From contig JAINUG010000134.1 in NCBI GenBank assembly GCA_029706075.1, positions 62,001-126,000 of the forward strand: a stretch of DNA of 64,000 nt, read 5' to 3'. The position numbers were made by a program, and so were the translations under genes. Under the pieces are notes generated by a model, which made no database searches, was not told the DNA's origin, and saw only the letters and a program-made list of their open reading frames with translations. Positions 25,001 to 37,685 of this stretch are shown piece after piece. The stretch comes from Aldrovandia affinis. Lineage: Eukaryota; Chordata; Actinopteri; Notacanthiformes; Halosauridae. Positions within the stretch are counted from its first letter, which is position 1, and each line of letters opens with the position of its first letter.

Positions 25001-28000
25001 CCTATCTATCTATCTAACAAACACACACACGCACACGCGCGCACGCACACACGCACACACGCACACGCGCGCACGCACACACACACATGATGGCAGACAC
25101 AGCGTCCTCTCACAGGAAACAACAAGGGAACTTGTGGGCGGTTAGGGCTAGCAAGGCAGGCGACCAGGGGAAATTTGCACAAATCAACAGTCAGAAGTTT
25201 TATTTGCAGCATGAGGGATTTAGGGGCCCTATTTTTGGAAGGTATAGAAAGGCAAGCTGAGCCATACGCCCCCCCTTCCCCCCCACCTCCACGACGCAAC
25301 GGAGCAGGCTATCTTATTTCCTGCTCTTTTGCAACACACTGGTGCGTGTCCATGGCACGAGCCTGCCCGAACCTTCCGCGTGCACAATACGGCCAACACT
25401 CAACGGAAGACCCTGTCTCTCCATCGCGTCCGCGCCCCCGACACCATCACATCTGCTCCCCAAAAGCCCCCATCCTGACTGGTGAATCACCCTCCCTGTG
25501 TGACCCCCCCGTCTCTCTCCTCAGGTCCACTCTGGTCGTATGCCGTGGCCAGGCCCTCGTTACGTAACGCCGCAGGCATCCGAGAGTTTCCTCACCGGGG
25601 GGACGTTTCCTACCTTTGCACGTTATGAGGAGGATTTCCTTACTCGCTGCCACTCAGCTTAGATATCCTATCCCCCCCCGCTCTTCCTGCAGGGAGGGGG
25701 GGGGGCAGCGGGATGAGAGAGGACACCTCTCTGGGCCCTGCAGGGGAAATGCCTTGCATGTTCACATCGGATAACAAGTGTGTGGGAAATGGGGGGCCCA
25801 AGGGACAACCGGCAACTTTGTCTACAGCTTCCCCCCCCCAAACTACAGCAACGATGTTCAGCGGCCGCCATCCACCAAAACTCTACTTTATTTGACAATC
25901 TTTATGATGAAACCCCATTTAAATAGAGCTTTTTATTTTTATTTATTTATTTAATGTACCATGGTACATACTCGTATTACAATAAACGTCGTAATCGCAT
26001 CTCTGTGGAATTCCAATACTTTGAGGAGCATTCCCAGAACACTGCCATAATCGAGAGACAGAATCCTAATGGGTCTTTCACGTGGGAAAGCTCAGTGCCA
26101 CCAGAGCTCTGGCTGCACCCATGGAGCTCTCGAAAAGCTCCAATTATTTCAACTTTCATCGGTTTCCTGATGCGGTGGACGAGCTCAACCAGTGGTTTTA
26201 CGGATCGAAATGTCGAATGGCCAGAGGGAGGACAGTCCGTCGATGATGAAACACCTTAAACGCATGTTCTTGTAGGAACGTTTACTTTTTGATCACAGAA
26301 CGCAGTATTGGAAACTCTGATAACTAAGACATAAGCCAGCTCAACAAATCTGTCAGCGTCCTGAAATGGCTGTTTGCTACAGAGCTGTGAAGGTAACCTG
26401 CCGCACGACTGCACTGACCACAAACCGTCTCATGGGTGACAAACACTCGCCGAGGCTTCCTCCACCGAAAGCTTCATGGCTTTCTGCATTTCTGCTAGAT
26501 CTGCACGATGGACACGCACGACCAAAACACCACGTACACGCCGAGGTGACTCAATCTCCGCCTTCGGCTGTGAACGCAATGCATCGGACACTGTAACGAC
26601 GCTTCTGCCATGCTCCTTACAAACAAACTAATAAATGAAATGAATAAAATCAAGGCATCTTCACCTTCGGGAGGCCAAATGTGATTAGAGCTCCCACATT
26701 GGCTGCACCTGGCTCGGGGTTCGTAGGCTGCTGAATCCATTTGTAAAATGAGTTTGTGTTTTTAAACCACAGGCACAAACCACCTGGGTTTACTGGAAGG
26801 GCAGCCTCACAAGCCAGGATTACATTGTATATCCTTGCAGAGATGCTGATCATAAAAGCACTGCGTTTGTTGATAAGCCCGCCCATATATTGCCATGTTG
26901 ATCCCCCACTCAATGATTTAATATGAGGAATCACAATCTCTTAGGCTACGTTTACACTGCAGGCCTTGATGCCCAGTTCAGATTTTTTGTCTACATCCGA
27001 TGTTTTTGCCCGCCTGTTTACATCTACTTTTAAAAGTAATCCATATCCGATACCAGTGTTTACAAGGGTTACGAGGGTTTGGCTACCGATACGGAAGTAA
27101 ACAACAACCATGCCGGCATAGCCATACTGTATATAGTCCTATATAAAAATGTAACGAGCACTGGCAAATGTAAATGTCAATTTAAGTTTTATATTTGTAA
27201 ACATTATATTTAAAGGATATGTAGGATTTATTTATTTAAAAGGGACAGGACATAGTAATCAACTAGGGATGTTAATGATTAATGATCAATTAGTCGCCGT
27301 TAAGAATTTGATCGATCAAGCATATCAAATTAACGATTAAGTATCACAGCACAGCAGAGTTATCCAATAGCACTCCAGTGAGTGTAATAATATTGCTTTG
27401 AAACAACAGTTAAAACCTTGTTGATTTTATAAAATATATCTAACAATATTTCACAAAAGAAACTACTTACAATGACAAAACATTACATGATCTTGAGAAT
27501 TACTTTTTTCGCCAGTTCAGCTCAATGGTGAAGGGTGAACAATCAGTGATGGGCATGTATAAGAGGCTCAGAGAGCTAGGCCTGGGCGATGCATTCCCCA
27601 ATGTGGAAATAGGCCTTTGCATGTATCTGGCATTACCGGTTGCAAATTGCTGCGGCGAAAAGTTGCTTTTTTTTATTGAAACATGAGATCAACAGTGAAT
27701 GAAAAGGAAATGAACGTGTTGCGTTGTTTGCGTTGATTGAGATGAATTTACCACTTCCCTAGATTATGACGAAAGTCAGGAGAAAGCATATGTAAATATG
27801 AACATAAGAACACATAATGATGAGAACGGGCCATTCGGCCCATCTAGGCTCATCATGTCCTAATCTAGAGTATCTAGTACTACATCTACCCTGGACTTGA
27901 ATAGCCCAAGCGTTTCTGCCTCTACTACCTGACCTGGCAAGCTGTTCCAGGCATTGACAACTCTGTGTAAAGAAAAACTTCCTAATATAGGCCTTTAACT

Positions 28001-31000
28001 AATTTCCACCTGTGGCCTCTTGTTCTGCTGACCCCACTTATCTTAAAAAATCTTTGGTATTTTACTTTGTTAATCCCTTTTAGGAATTTAAAAACCTCAA
28101 TCAAATCCCCCCTAAGTCTCCGTTTGCTAAGTTTAAATAGATTGACTGCCTTAAGTCTATCATCATAACTTTTACCTTTCATACCAGGTATCAGTTTAGT
28201 TGCCCTTCTTTGGACTTTTTCAAGAGCTTCTATATCTTTCTTGTAGTGCGGTGCCCAGAACAGTATTCTAAGTGCGGTCTGACAATGGCATTATATAACA
28301 TTAATATAACCTCCTTTGTTTTATACTCAATACTTCTTGCTATGTATCCCAGCATCCTGTTGGCTTTTTTCACTGCTGTAGCACACTGCTTTGATGCAGA
28401 TAGGCTTTGATCAACTACAATTCCTAAGTCCTTTTCAAATTGAACATCTACTAACTTTTCTCCTCCCATAAAATACTCCTGTCTAATGTTTTTATTTCCC
28501 ACATGCATAACTTTACATTTAGCAATATTGAACGTCATCTGCCATGTATCTGCCCATTTGGGGATTTTGTTTAAATCATCTTGGATTACTATAGTCAATT
28601 CCAAACAGTTTGCCAAACCCCCAAGTTTAGTATCATCTGCAAATGTAACTATTTTGCTACTAATGTCCATATCAAGATAATTTATGTAAATAAGGAAGAG
28701 CAGAGGTCCCAGCACCAACCCCTGCGGGACAACACTGCCCACAGCCTGGTTCAGGTCAACACACTTTGTAGCCTCTTCGAAAAAGTCCAGGTGGTTTGTT
28801 AGGCATTACCTCCCTTTGAGAAATCCATGTTGGCTCTCCCTTAAAATACTATTATTTTTCAAGAATGATTCCAACGTATCCCTAATAATACATTCCAGCA
28901 TTTTACATGCGATGCAAGTTAAACTGACAGGCCTATAGTTCCCTGGGTCAGTACGGTCCCTCTTCTTATATATTGGAATTATACTACCCTGCTACCCAGT
29001 CATCTGGTATTTCTCCAGTGATTATGGATTGAATGAAAATATCTGTCAATGGTTTATATATAATTTCCCCAAGTTCTTTGAGTACTCTGGGATATATGCC
29101 ATCCGGGCCTGCTGCCTTATTTGTCTTCAGTTTTTGTAGTTTTTGTAATACTTCTACGTCCCTTATCTCAAAGTCCTCCAAAACATTCTATACCTTGTCT
29201 ATACATTTAGGCATATTTATAACCTCTTCTCTAGTAAAGCTCTCCACAAAGTAACTGTTGTGTGTTTGCAATATCCTTATTATTATAAACCAAAGTTCCT
29301 TCCTTATTCTTAATGCACTTAACCTCATCCTTAACTTTCCTTTTTCTACTACAATATTGAAAAAACTTCTTAGGATTACTTTTTGCCTCTTGGGAAATTT
29401 TAATTAAAAAAAAACGCCTTCTGACTGATCTTATTTCCTTTTTAGTCTTAGCCCGCATATTACAATAATCAAACTTGTTTCTCTCCGAGTTATCCTTTTT
29501 ATATACTCTGTACAGTCGTTTCTTCTGCCTCAAAATCTCCCGTAAAGATTTAGACATCAACTTCGGACATCAACTTTTCTCATCCTATTTTTCCTTACTT
29601 TGGGGATGAATTTACACTACATCTACAATAACCCTTTTAAATATAGTCCATTTTTCATTCACAGTTCTGACCCAATCTTTTACCCAATCTATATTACTTA
29701 AATTCTCTCTCATTTTATTAAAGTCAGCTCGTCTAAAATTAAAAATTCGAGAGTTAGAGGAGGCTGTCTTAACTTGCCAAACAATATCAAAAATAACTGC
29801 ACTGTGGTCACTTGCCCCTATTGGTTCTCCTACCTCTGTGCTGCAAATTCTATCAGGATTGTTACACAAAACCAGATCCAGTATTGATTTCCCTCTCGTA
29901 GGCTGAGTAACAGACTGTACCAAAAAGCAGTCATTGACCATATCTAAAAACTCCTCTTCCCATTTGCCCTGACCTGTCACTATCTCCCAATTAATAGAGG
30001 GGTAATTGAAGTCGCCCATTATTATCGTCTCTCCTTCAGCACAGATTTGTTTTATGTTACCAAAGAGCGTACTATTTATGTTACTGGCTGAAGCTGGAGG
30101 TCTATAGCATACTCATATATTAAGGCCCTTCTCACGATCTGCCAATAATCAAATCCAGATGTCCTCACAAATGAGTTTATACCTGGAATGTCCTGCACAT
30201 TAAGATTGTGAATACACTTTCCATTTAAATATCGAACTGAATAAGTAAAGACAAATAATAAAATCAAACGTAAAATGCAACTAAACAAATGAAACGTAAT
30301 GGCCTATACACCTATAAATACATGAGTATCAAATTGCGTATAAATACCTATAAATATATAAAATACCACATAAATAAACCACAACAAAGTAAAATATATA
30401 CCTACCTAAACTAAAAATAATATGTGGCGGTTAAAATGTCGTTGGGCTTCTTTACAAAGTATCGAAATGTGCGCGTTTGTCGGGGCGCGAAAAGAATTGG
30501 TTTGCCTAGTGTAGTCAATCCATTTAATCCAGCCCTGGCTGTCAGACAGCCCTTTTAATTTCAAAAGGAATATTGTTTTCGTTGTTAGCCCTACTGAATA
30601 GCATTTCATCTCCTTCATAATTCTTATTGTTCTATGCTGTTAAAATAGGCCCGTGTCTCAAAAGTTTGAATAAAGCTTTGAAAAAAAAACCCATGCATTT
30701 TGTATTCTCCGTCATACGTGACATTTTGCCGTTAAGAAAAAAAAAAAAAAAAAAAAAGATTAATCGATTCATTGTTGGTTAACATTGGCGACGATCGATC
30801 AAGGACATTTCTTCAAATTAGCATCCCTATAATGAACATATGCGCAAAAAGCGTCAATGGGTACAATTCCAAAGTTATCTCGAGAGCTAGTTTTCATCTG
30901 GTGTCCCTTGGCAGGTGAAAGATTGACAAGATAGATTCATACAGTACAATATAGGAGAGTATAAAAAGAGTGTAGGCCAGATAAACAAGAGCAAAAAAAG

Positions 31001-31785
31001 CTTCCTATTTACAACATTACACGGTTCAAGTTTACATTACACGTTATTCAAATGCGAAAACGTGTCGCATTTTAAATGATGTGAAAATCGGAATGACAGG
31101 GGAATTCCGATCTGTGGGTTTAGAGGACAGTCGCATTGGCAGATGGGATTTATTTCCACATATGAATGTGTCCCAAAACGGATCTGAAAATATCCGATTC
31201 AATATTTATTTTTCCTGTTTACACGTTCATAATACATATCCGATGTGTGCCACATCTGAGCAAAAAATCGGAATTGGGTCACTTTTATCAGACGGTGTAA
31301 ACGTAGCCTCAGAGGTGAATGCTCTAACAGCCAGCCCATGAAAAGTACTTAATCCTTATTTAAACTAATGAATCCTTATTTCAAAAGCTATCACCCTTTA
31401 AAAAAAAAAAAATGCAATCACTATGAGCCGACTCCTGGCAGGGGGCGGAAGTGGCTTACGGGGGAAATGCTCTCTGCCCCCTACGAGGCCAATGCCCTAA
31501 CCACTACCCCAATAACATAGCTGCCTCAGGAGTGGAGTAAGCCTACCCTCCCAGCTATTCAAACAGAACCCCCCCCTCCAATTCAAAACACTGAACAATG
31601 TTCTTTAAGCCCTTACACTACAGGTCCCAACGTGTCCAGTAACCAAATGGCACACACTGTCGGCTTTCCTGGCAATTCGTAGTACGTACCGTTGGTTGTT
31701 CATTCACAAACTTTTGCCATTAGGGAACAAAGGCGTGCATTGTGATGAACAACGTTTTTTTTCCTATGGATGCAAAAAATGCCTT

Positions 31786-31821
<36 letters not shown>

Positions 31822-32162
31822 AACAAACAAACAAACAAACAAACAAATCCCAGGAAGCGGCTTGTTTGCCGAGTGAATTCGGACGCCTGTTTCCTCCCTG
31901 TTCCCCTTAGCAACACTGATCACCCTCTCTATAGGTGGCAGGCCGAGTGACGCATCATCATCGCTGGCGCGGCGCGGAGCGGCACTCACCTGAAGTAGGA
32001 GCTGCACGTGGCCAGCACCATCTTGTGACAGGGGAACTCGGAGTCCTCCACCAGCAGCACCACGTCCGTCAGCAGCTTCTGCTCGTAGAAGAACTTGAGC
32101 TGCTCCAGCAGGGAGACAGCGTAGTCTGTATTGACCGGCCGGCGCTCACTGAGGTCCGACAT
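20511..32162 (-). CDS. kbtbd2: KBTBD2, BTB-BACK-Kelch substrate adaptor of CUL3 ubiquitin ligase
   Basis: KBTBD2 is a CUL3 adaptor, known in mammals to target the PI3K regulatory subunit p85alpha and so set insulin signalling. Coding exons on the minus strand: 32162-31990, 23995-23830, 22069-20511. The start is the ATG at 32162 ([20 protein letters not shown]). The first two exons carry the BTB domain ([40 protein letters not shown]). The long last exon carries BACK ([19 protein letters not shown]) and the Kelch repeats ([20 protein letters not shown]), ending [13 protein letters not shown]. The product is about 632 residues, close to human (623). One base is missing relative to family sequence in a G run near 21403-21408, between IAGGQIP and the Kelch repeats; elsewhere the frame is clean, so an assembly indel is likely. 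The gene is convergent with AVL9 and divergent from buc. Confidence 0.95.
22070..23829. other. kbtbd2: KBTBD2 second intron
   Basis: Intron between the coding exons ending FLQ and starting VEDVLL. I see a short repeat tail near 23644-23690 (TATTTATATAGCGCCTTTCG, a LINE-type 3' end) and otherwise unremarkable sequence. Confidence 0.6.
24090..24395 (+). mobile_element. CR1-clade LINE, 3'-end fragment
   Basis: Translation gives [20 protein letters not shown] and then [20 protein letters not shown], the C-terminal end of a CR1/L2-type reverse transcriptase ORF. It is followed by a 3' UTR with GAGCCTAGATGGGCTGAACG and a short TTATGTTCTTA tail. The same 3' end occurs in reverse at 27797, so the two are one family. 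It is 5'-truncated and inserted in the first KBTBD2 intron. Confidence 0.85.
25018..25088. repeat. (CA)n/(CG)n microsatellite
   Basis: Alternating purine-pyrimidine tract with CACACGCACACGCGCGCACG blocks, in a KBTBD2 intron. Confidence 0.9.
27264..30829. mobile_element. hAT-type transposon relic nested in the outer element
   Basis: It begins TAGGGATGTTAATG and ends with the complement CATCCCTA, flanked by 8-bp duplications TAATCAAC (27256-27263) and TAATGAAC (30830-30837), one mismatch apart. The segment near 27520-27665 reads [20 protein letters not shown] on the plus strand, like the hAT C-terminal dimerisation region. The rest of the transposase is absent or replaced. A CR1 LINE is inserted inside it. 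Confidence 0.78.
27797..30230 (-). mobile_element. CR1-clade LINE, 5'-truncated, nested inside the hAT relic
   Basis: Reading on the minus strand from about 30230: endonuclease C-terminal part ([16 protein letters not shown], then [12 protein letters not shown] and [15 protein letters not shown]), linker ([20 protein letters not shown]), reverse transcriptase ([36 protein letters not shown], the FADDTKLGG catalytic box, [14 protein letters not shown]) and the C terminus [15 protein letters not shown]. Several stops and frame breaks show it is dead. The 3' end matches the fragment at 24090-24395. It is about 2.4 kb of an element normally near 4-5 kb. Confidence 0.92.
31788..31848. repeat. (CA)n(AAAC)n compound microsatellite
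   Basis: A CA run is followed by about seven AAAC units, 140 nt from the first KBTBD2 coding exon on its 3' side. Confidence 0.9.
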
Positions 32163-32399
32163 GGTCGCATCCCATGAATCTCCCCCCAGTTTCGACTCGC
32201 GCGGATACGGGGGACCCCGGGACCAGAATCAGGACACCCTCCACCACCACTCCCCTCCCTCCCCACAATATATATATCGACTTCTCAAATACAAAAAGAG
32301 GGAAACACCCTCGTACTGTTGACAATGAGGAGGGCGAAAAAATATATGTGTCTCTTGCTCTCACTCTCACTCTTGATTTCTCTCTCTCAGGGCCAAAGG

Positions 32400-32720
32400 A
32401 CCTCTGCGGTAAAACAACGGCACGCGCACGCACACAAAACGGGGAGAAAAAAAAATAAAAGAAGAAGAGGGGGGGGGAAAAAGGCACCAAGCCGCGCGAG
32501 TGGCGGCAGTGCTGAGCGCGCTTCCTCCTCTCGGCCTGGTTTTAATGTTATTTGGCTGCGAGCGGAGCTGTCGAGTCAGCGCTTGCAGGGGTGTCTCAGC
32601 GGCGGTCCTCAGTCACTCCGTATCGATTAGGTGTCTGGAGTCTTTCTGCCTGGGACGCGCGATGCGGCGGGCTGGACGGGTGGGAGGGACGGAGGGGGTG
32701 ACGGGTGGTTGTGTGGGGGG
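32400..32720 (-). promoter_or_regulatory. kbtbd2: CpG-rich segment upstream of the KBTBD2 start codon
   Basis: CpG density is high here compared with the surrounding introns (for example GCCGCGCGAGTGGCGGCAG and GGACGCGCGATGCGGCGG). It lies 240-560 nt upstream of the KBTBD2 ATG on the minus strand. It could be a 5' UTR exon or an alternative promoter. Upstream ATGs (ATTCATGGGATGCGACCATG) precede the chosen start. Confidence 0.4.
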
Positions 32721-32829
32721 GGGTCACAGCACATTACAGGGAGCTGGAGGTAGTCAGAGGTGGAGACGGGCCACGCCAATGCCCGCTACATCAGTGCAGT
32801 TCCTGGTCCAATATCTGAGGGAGAGCAGA

Positions 32830-35800
32830 ACATGAAAAACAACCAGTGAGCGCAGAGACTACATAGAGCCCCAGTCAGCACAGAGACAAAACTACACAGA
32901 GCACAGTTAACACATCGATAAGTGTGGAGTGCCCACGAACACACTCTGTTTGGTACACTGCTAATGCTAGGATGTGTTTTCTGCTCAGGAAAAACCACCC
33001 AGGCCCTTGTTTCTAAAAGAGTTATGCACAGCACAACAAATGTTGTTGGATCAGTGATTTCCCAACCAAGTCGAGCACGGTACACTGTGTTTATGAACAG
33101 TGTTTGACTAACGCAAACCTGTGTTCACCTAAAAACTATTCGCACAGGGCATAATACCTGTAATTTCACAAGGCCAAAGCTATTAACAACACCAGTAAAA
33201 AGACCCCTCATTCAGACAATGCCTGCACGCATTTATGCACATTTTACTGCAAATAAAAACAAGGTTCATGTTTCATTCCGACAGGGAATTGTGAGGTCAC
33301 CATAAAATGGTACAGAAAAAAAGTGCTTGCTATTCATCAGGTCAGTTATGGACTAATGTGAGCAATATTGTAAGTCATATTCATTTCTTCGGCATAGCCT
33401 AATTTCAAAGTATTTCGACCATTTCTAATGATACCTCAATTGAAACACTGTTTTAAAATGTCTAAATATATAGTCTCTTGTAGGGACAGTAGTAAATATG
33501 AATTGTGCTATAATTAGGATTCATTTGGTCTGTAGCTGGAGGTTGTGGCCATTTTGGTGTTCTTGGTTGCCACTTAAATTGAGGAGGGTGTTAATATTAT
33601 CAGTTAACTGAATCAGAATCGAATAATTCCGTCTCCATTACATGACCTGACAAGCTGTTACTGGGACTTGGAACTCCACTACGGTTGCTGTTCCAGTTCG
33701 CTACGTTAGAAGTAGTAGCCGCGGTAATATGAATATTACTATCAAATACTCAGTACAAAAATAAATTAGGTTAAATGGTTACCCTGCAGGCCACTTGTCT
33801 GCCCTACTTTAGTTTCTGTGCTACGTTCGTTGCTTTTATTTATGCGGCTGCAAGCTGCGTCGCACTCAAGAGATAGGGTGAAAAGTTTCAGACGGTATCC
33901 GTTTGCGTAGTTTGAATGGGCGCTAACGGCTTCGCGAGGCAGACAATTCAATCCACCGAGACGCTCGGTCTTTCTCCCCGTGTTGGACCAGTCCGCATCC
34001 AGAACCGCCCCCAGCCCCCATGAAAAAATGCACTGTCAACACCCCCCGATCGTTCCCACTGGCCCCCGAGGAGATGGAGCTGACAGCCAGACAGCCTGCT
34101 ACGTGCGCGCCTGTGCAGGGGTGTGGGCACATTGGGTAGACGGCTGAGAGAGGCTAAAAGAATCCTCCATCACAAGACCGCCTCGCAGCAAACGCTGCGA
34201 TTGTGTTTCGATAGCCTTCTCACTAAAATACAAGTTGAAATGTAACAGACGTCGCCGTAAAAGCAGAAGCACTGCGCGATGCACTGGTTTGACGCGTCTG
34301 TTGCTTAATGCGCACACTGCGATCAACACAAACACATCGGCGTGTCTGGCAGATACGCACCTCTGTACGTCTGTATGTTCCGTATGGGTTAAAACTACGG
34401 CCTGACAGTACAGGGATGCTACAGAGTCAGGTTTTTCGAACAGATGTGCCCCGTACTGTGTATTCTGTTTGGGGATTCCCAGGACTCGATCGACATCCAC
34501 GTTCTATAGATGCGTTTTGAATTCCAGACATACGCAGCGAATACGTACACGCATTGGGTTTTCAGTATTCTTACTGAGGGTTCACCTTGAATGAACAAAC
34601 TGTAAAGCTCTACATCTCTGAACAGTTTGAAATTGTATACTGGCCCTTTCGACGAGACAGTTAGGCAATTCAATTAAAACAATGACCGATTGAATACATG
34701 CAAGTAAAAGCACACTTGTCATGTCGTTTCCGTTACATAGACAGCTTGTCAGTGAAGTCCCTGCTATAAGTGAATCGGCCAACATAAATATGATCGCACG
34801 CACACATTGCTGATGTTCATAATATTAGCTTATCTGCAAATAATATATTATAGCTGAATGATTATTTAGCTTTGTTTTGTCCGGAGGGGGCTGCGGGTGT
34901 CTGGTCTAGGTTTAAGTTAGCGCGTGGATGAACAACAGTAGCCATCTTTAGCAAAACGAGGTTAGCCATCTAACCTCAACTACTATTAATGCATAGCGCC
35001 GGGACAGCTTTTTAGTGCTACATATAGTTACAACGATTGGCTATGTATGTAGTTACTAGCCAACTTGGCTACCAAGATAGCCAGCATATTATATAGTAGT
35101 GCGAATGGAACAATCACATTAGTAAACACCGCTGTTTAGTTAAACATTTCCGGCTACGAGACTGAACGCGGCCAGAACATAAATGCTAGCTACCAAGCAA
35201 AATACGATGGCCTTCGACATCAGTCACTGTCTAGCAAACCCGTACGCAGGATGTACGTCCATTATTATAGGAGAAGGCGTATCAAACTATTACAAATTCA
35301 ACAACGTCTTAGGTGGTCGGTATAAGGAAGCTAATTGGAGATTGCTAAGGCACCTAGCTAACTTCATAGCGATAGTTCGTTAACTAGCTGCGTTATCCAC
35401 CCGGCTAGTTATCTAGCAAGTCTAACAGCCGAGGTGATTTGAAAACGATAGGTAGGTAGCTAGGCTACATAGCCAACTGGAGTAACCAAAGTTATTTCGT
35501 TCCCGATTGCCTCATAGATAACGTTAGTTAAAATTAACTGACGTAAGCAGATAAATTCTCGTTAGCTAAAAAAACTTAGCTAGCTAGGTCGCTAACGCGT
35601 TGTTGCCGCTAGTTAGCAGCAAGCTATACAGATCACGGCCCATGCAAAAAAAAAAAAATTAGCAAGCTAACAAGCAAATAGTACTAGCTAGAAGTCACCC
35701 TACCAGCAAGTTGGCTCATTATTCTTCATTAAACATGAAAGCGCTTCACTCAATCTCAATAGCAAGGTAGCTACGAAGACACTTCATTACATCTTATGCA

Positions 35801-36190
35801 ACGCAAAAATAAGTCAAAGTATTGAATCAAACAACATTAGCTAGCCAGTCAGCCAAGGACATAGCAACAGCGTTTAGCTATGACGATCTGCGCAAGTAAA
35901 GAACAAGGTGTAGGCACCAACAAATGCCCACAGCTGCTAGGCCATGTTTTAGCATCGAATAAGGGAACATAATATGACTTTCCGCTAGAAAGAGGATGGT
36001 GGTTATCGTTAGCAAGCTAACTAGCTAGCTAGAAACCTTGGTATTCAACGCCCACCTCTCACACTCAGTACAGAAAGGTTAGCACGCTAGCAACCTGATT
36101 ATAACCCCCTCCTTTCCCCTTCCTGCACCCCCCCCCAAAAAAGCATGGATCAGCAAGAGAGGCCTTTCAGTTCGAAAGCAGTTACCTTAC
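32830..36190. other. kbtbd2: Probable first KBTBD2 intron, GCTAGC-rich in its distal part
   Basis: No coding signal. From about 34860 onward the sequence is crowded with TAGCTAGC-type palindromic words, continuing to 36700. Open frames here are short and lack resemblance to proteins. Confidence 0.5.
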
Positions 36191-36350
36191 CTTATTGTTC
36201 CCCTAGAAACGTTTTCAATTAGATTTCACTGCCTTCTGCCGGGTCCCGCTCACTCTTCCATCCATGCAAGTACAGTAATAGCTGGCGAGCTAGATCATAG
36301 ATCAGAGACAGAAGCGGCAGCTGCGCTTCCCTTCCGGGTCCCTCCTGTCC
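36191..36350 (-). other. kbtbd2: KBTBD2 5' non-coding exon (predicted)
   Basis: On the minus strand GGGGAACAATAAG is followed by GTAAGGTAAC, a strong splice donor at 36190. An ETS-type CCGGAAG lies at 36331-36337 on the same strand. This fits a housekeeping first exon spliced to the ATG exon. The 5' limit is a guess. Confidence 0.5.
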
Positions 36351-36759
36351 GTACACTTACAGGATTTACACCCACACACATATACCCTAATATAAAGCAA
36401 GTTACTAGAGTAGCGCTTTCTGCTAGAAGATCATCACGGCATTTCAAATGTCAATCGGTACTCCAACATGATGCATATTCAAGAGTTAGCTAATTAGCGT
36501 GCTAGTAGTAGTATCAATTATCTTGTATTCGGTCCAGCGAGCTAGCAGCGATGGGCGACGGCGTTTGAGGCGCACAGTTGTTGCTTAGCTAGCTTGCTAA
36601 CTAACAGGCTGACTTCCAAGCAGGATAACAAATGCTAGCTAGCGTCTCTCTCGTCACACGATTAGTTTAAAACAGCTCCATAACTGCGCTTGATATAATT
36701 ATTACCAAAAAAAACAAATTTTGCGTTGTGGTGCCTCATCTAGCCGTTACACAAACTAG

Positions 36760-36880
36760 CAGCTCCGGAAGCCGAATTTACACACAGTCAAAGGCGAGCA
36801 GCACGAAGCCCCTGCAAGACAGCGCAGGCGCACTAGAATACAACAGAGGCCATATGAGGATACTGGGCATGCGCCCAATA
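36760..36880. promoter_or_regulatory. kbtbd2: ETS and NRF1-type promoter motifs upstream of KBTBD2
   Basis: CCGGAAG (36765-36771), GCGCAGGCGCA (36822-36832, NRF1 consensus) and GGGCATGCGCCC (36865-36876, NRF1-like) lie within 120 nt, about 400 nt upstream of the predicted KBTBD2 first exon. This combination is typical of ubiquitous TATA-less promoters. No plus-strand gene obviously starts here. Confidence 0.5.
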
Positions 36881-37680
36881 ATCACCGGTCCAGTATTTCT
36901 TGTTTCCACTGGGAAAGTTTGACCTCTATTGGGGAATGTGGGTATTGTCAGTGTAAGGTTGAAAACGCATTGAGGCAACAACGTAAACATATGGTTAATG
37001 TCAAACCGCAGTTTAGAATCTCCAGCTAAAGCGCACCTCTGCTTTATTCACAAAATTAGATTGGAACAAATATATGAAATAGAATATCCTTTATCGCATC
37101 CCGACACGAAATGTATGTATCCTACCGTTGGGAAGGCATATAGCTCTCATCGTCACGCATTATCATGGCGACATTAATTAAATGTTGAAGTTCAATTCAA
37201 TTCAAGTTCAATTTGCTCAACATAATGAGCGATTTCGCCCAAAATGCTTTACAGGTTTCAGTTCAAATGTGAAGAAGGCATGGTGTTAAATGCTGCTCAT
37301 TGTCAGTTCAAAGTGCGTTCATTTTATTTTATGAAGTCAATTGTTTTTTATATAATTACTTTTACACAACTACACTATTATACATCAAATGAACACGTTC
37401 ATGTTACTTCTGTTTATTTCCTGTTACAGGTTTTGAAGAATGGTAGTTAGAATGTTAGAAGTAGCCTACCGATGCTTAGGGAATTACATTCTGAACAAAC
37501 ACATTGGCAATGCACATAAGAGTAATATAGGACTATCTACAAGTCCATCTGTAATATATTATTTAAATATTCCGTCTATGAGGTGTTTGTTAATTTTCTG
37601 TATTTATTTTAGTTTACCTATTTTTTATCCAAAGAAGATAGGTTTGAAACAGACGTGTCTTTGACAAAGGAATGTTGTTC
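36881..37680. other. Intergenic spacer between KBTBD2 and buc promoters
   Basis: AT-rich and non-coding. A TTCAATTCAAGTTCAATTTG stretch near 37193 followed by CAAAATGCTTTACAG (37240-37255) resembles a LINE/SINE 3' tail fragment. Nothing else was recognised. Confidence 0.4.
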
Positions 37681-37685
37681 CGTAA

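Larger units (their letters stand above)
26943..31309. mobile_element. Outer DNA transposon with 15-bp terminal inverted repeats, carrying nested insertions
   Basis: AGGCTACGTTTACAC at 26943-26957 is exactly inverted at 31295-31309. Both ends also share the inner signature TCCGAT, CATATCCGAT and TGTTTACA. The flanks offer only a weak TTA/TCA 3-bp duplication, which would suit a PIF/Harbinger-like element, but the superfamily is not settled. The element itself is non-coding; its central 3.6 kb is a separate hAT insertion (27264-30829). Confidence 0.7.
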
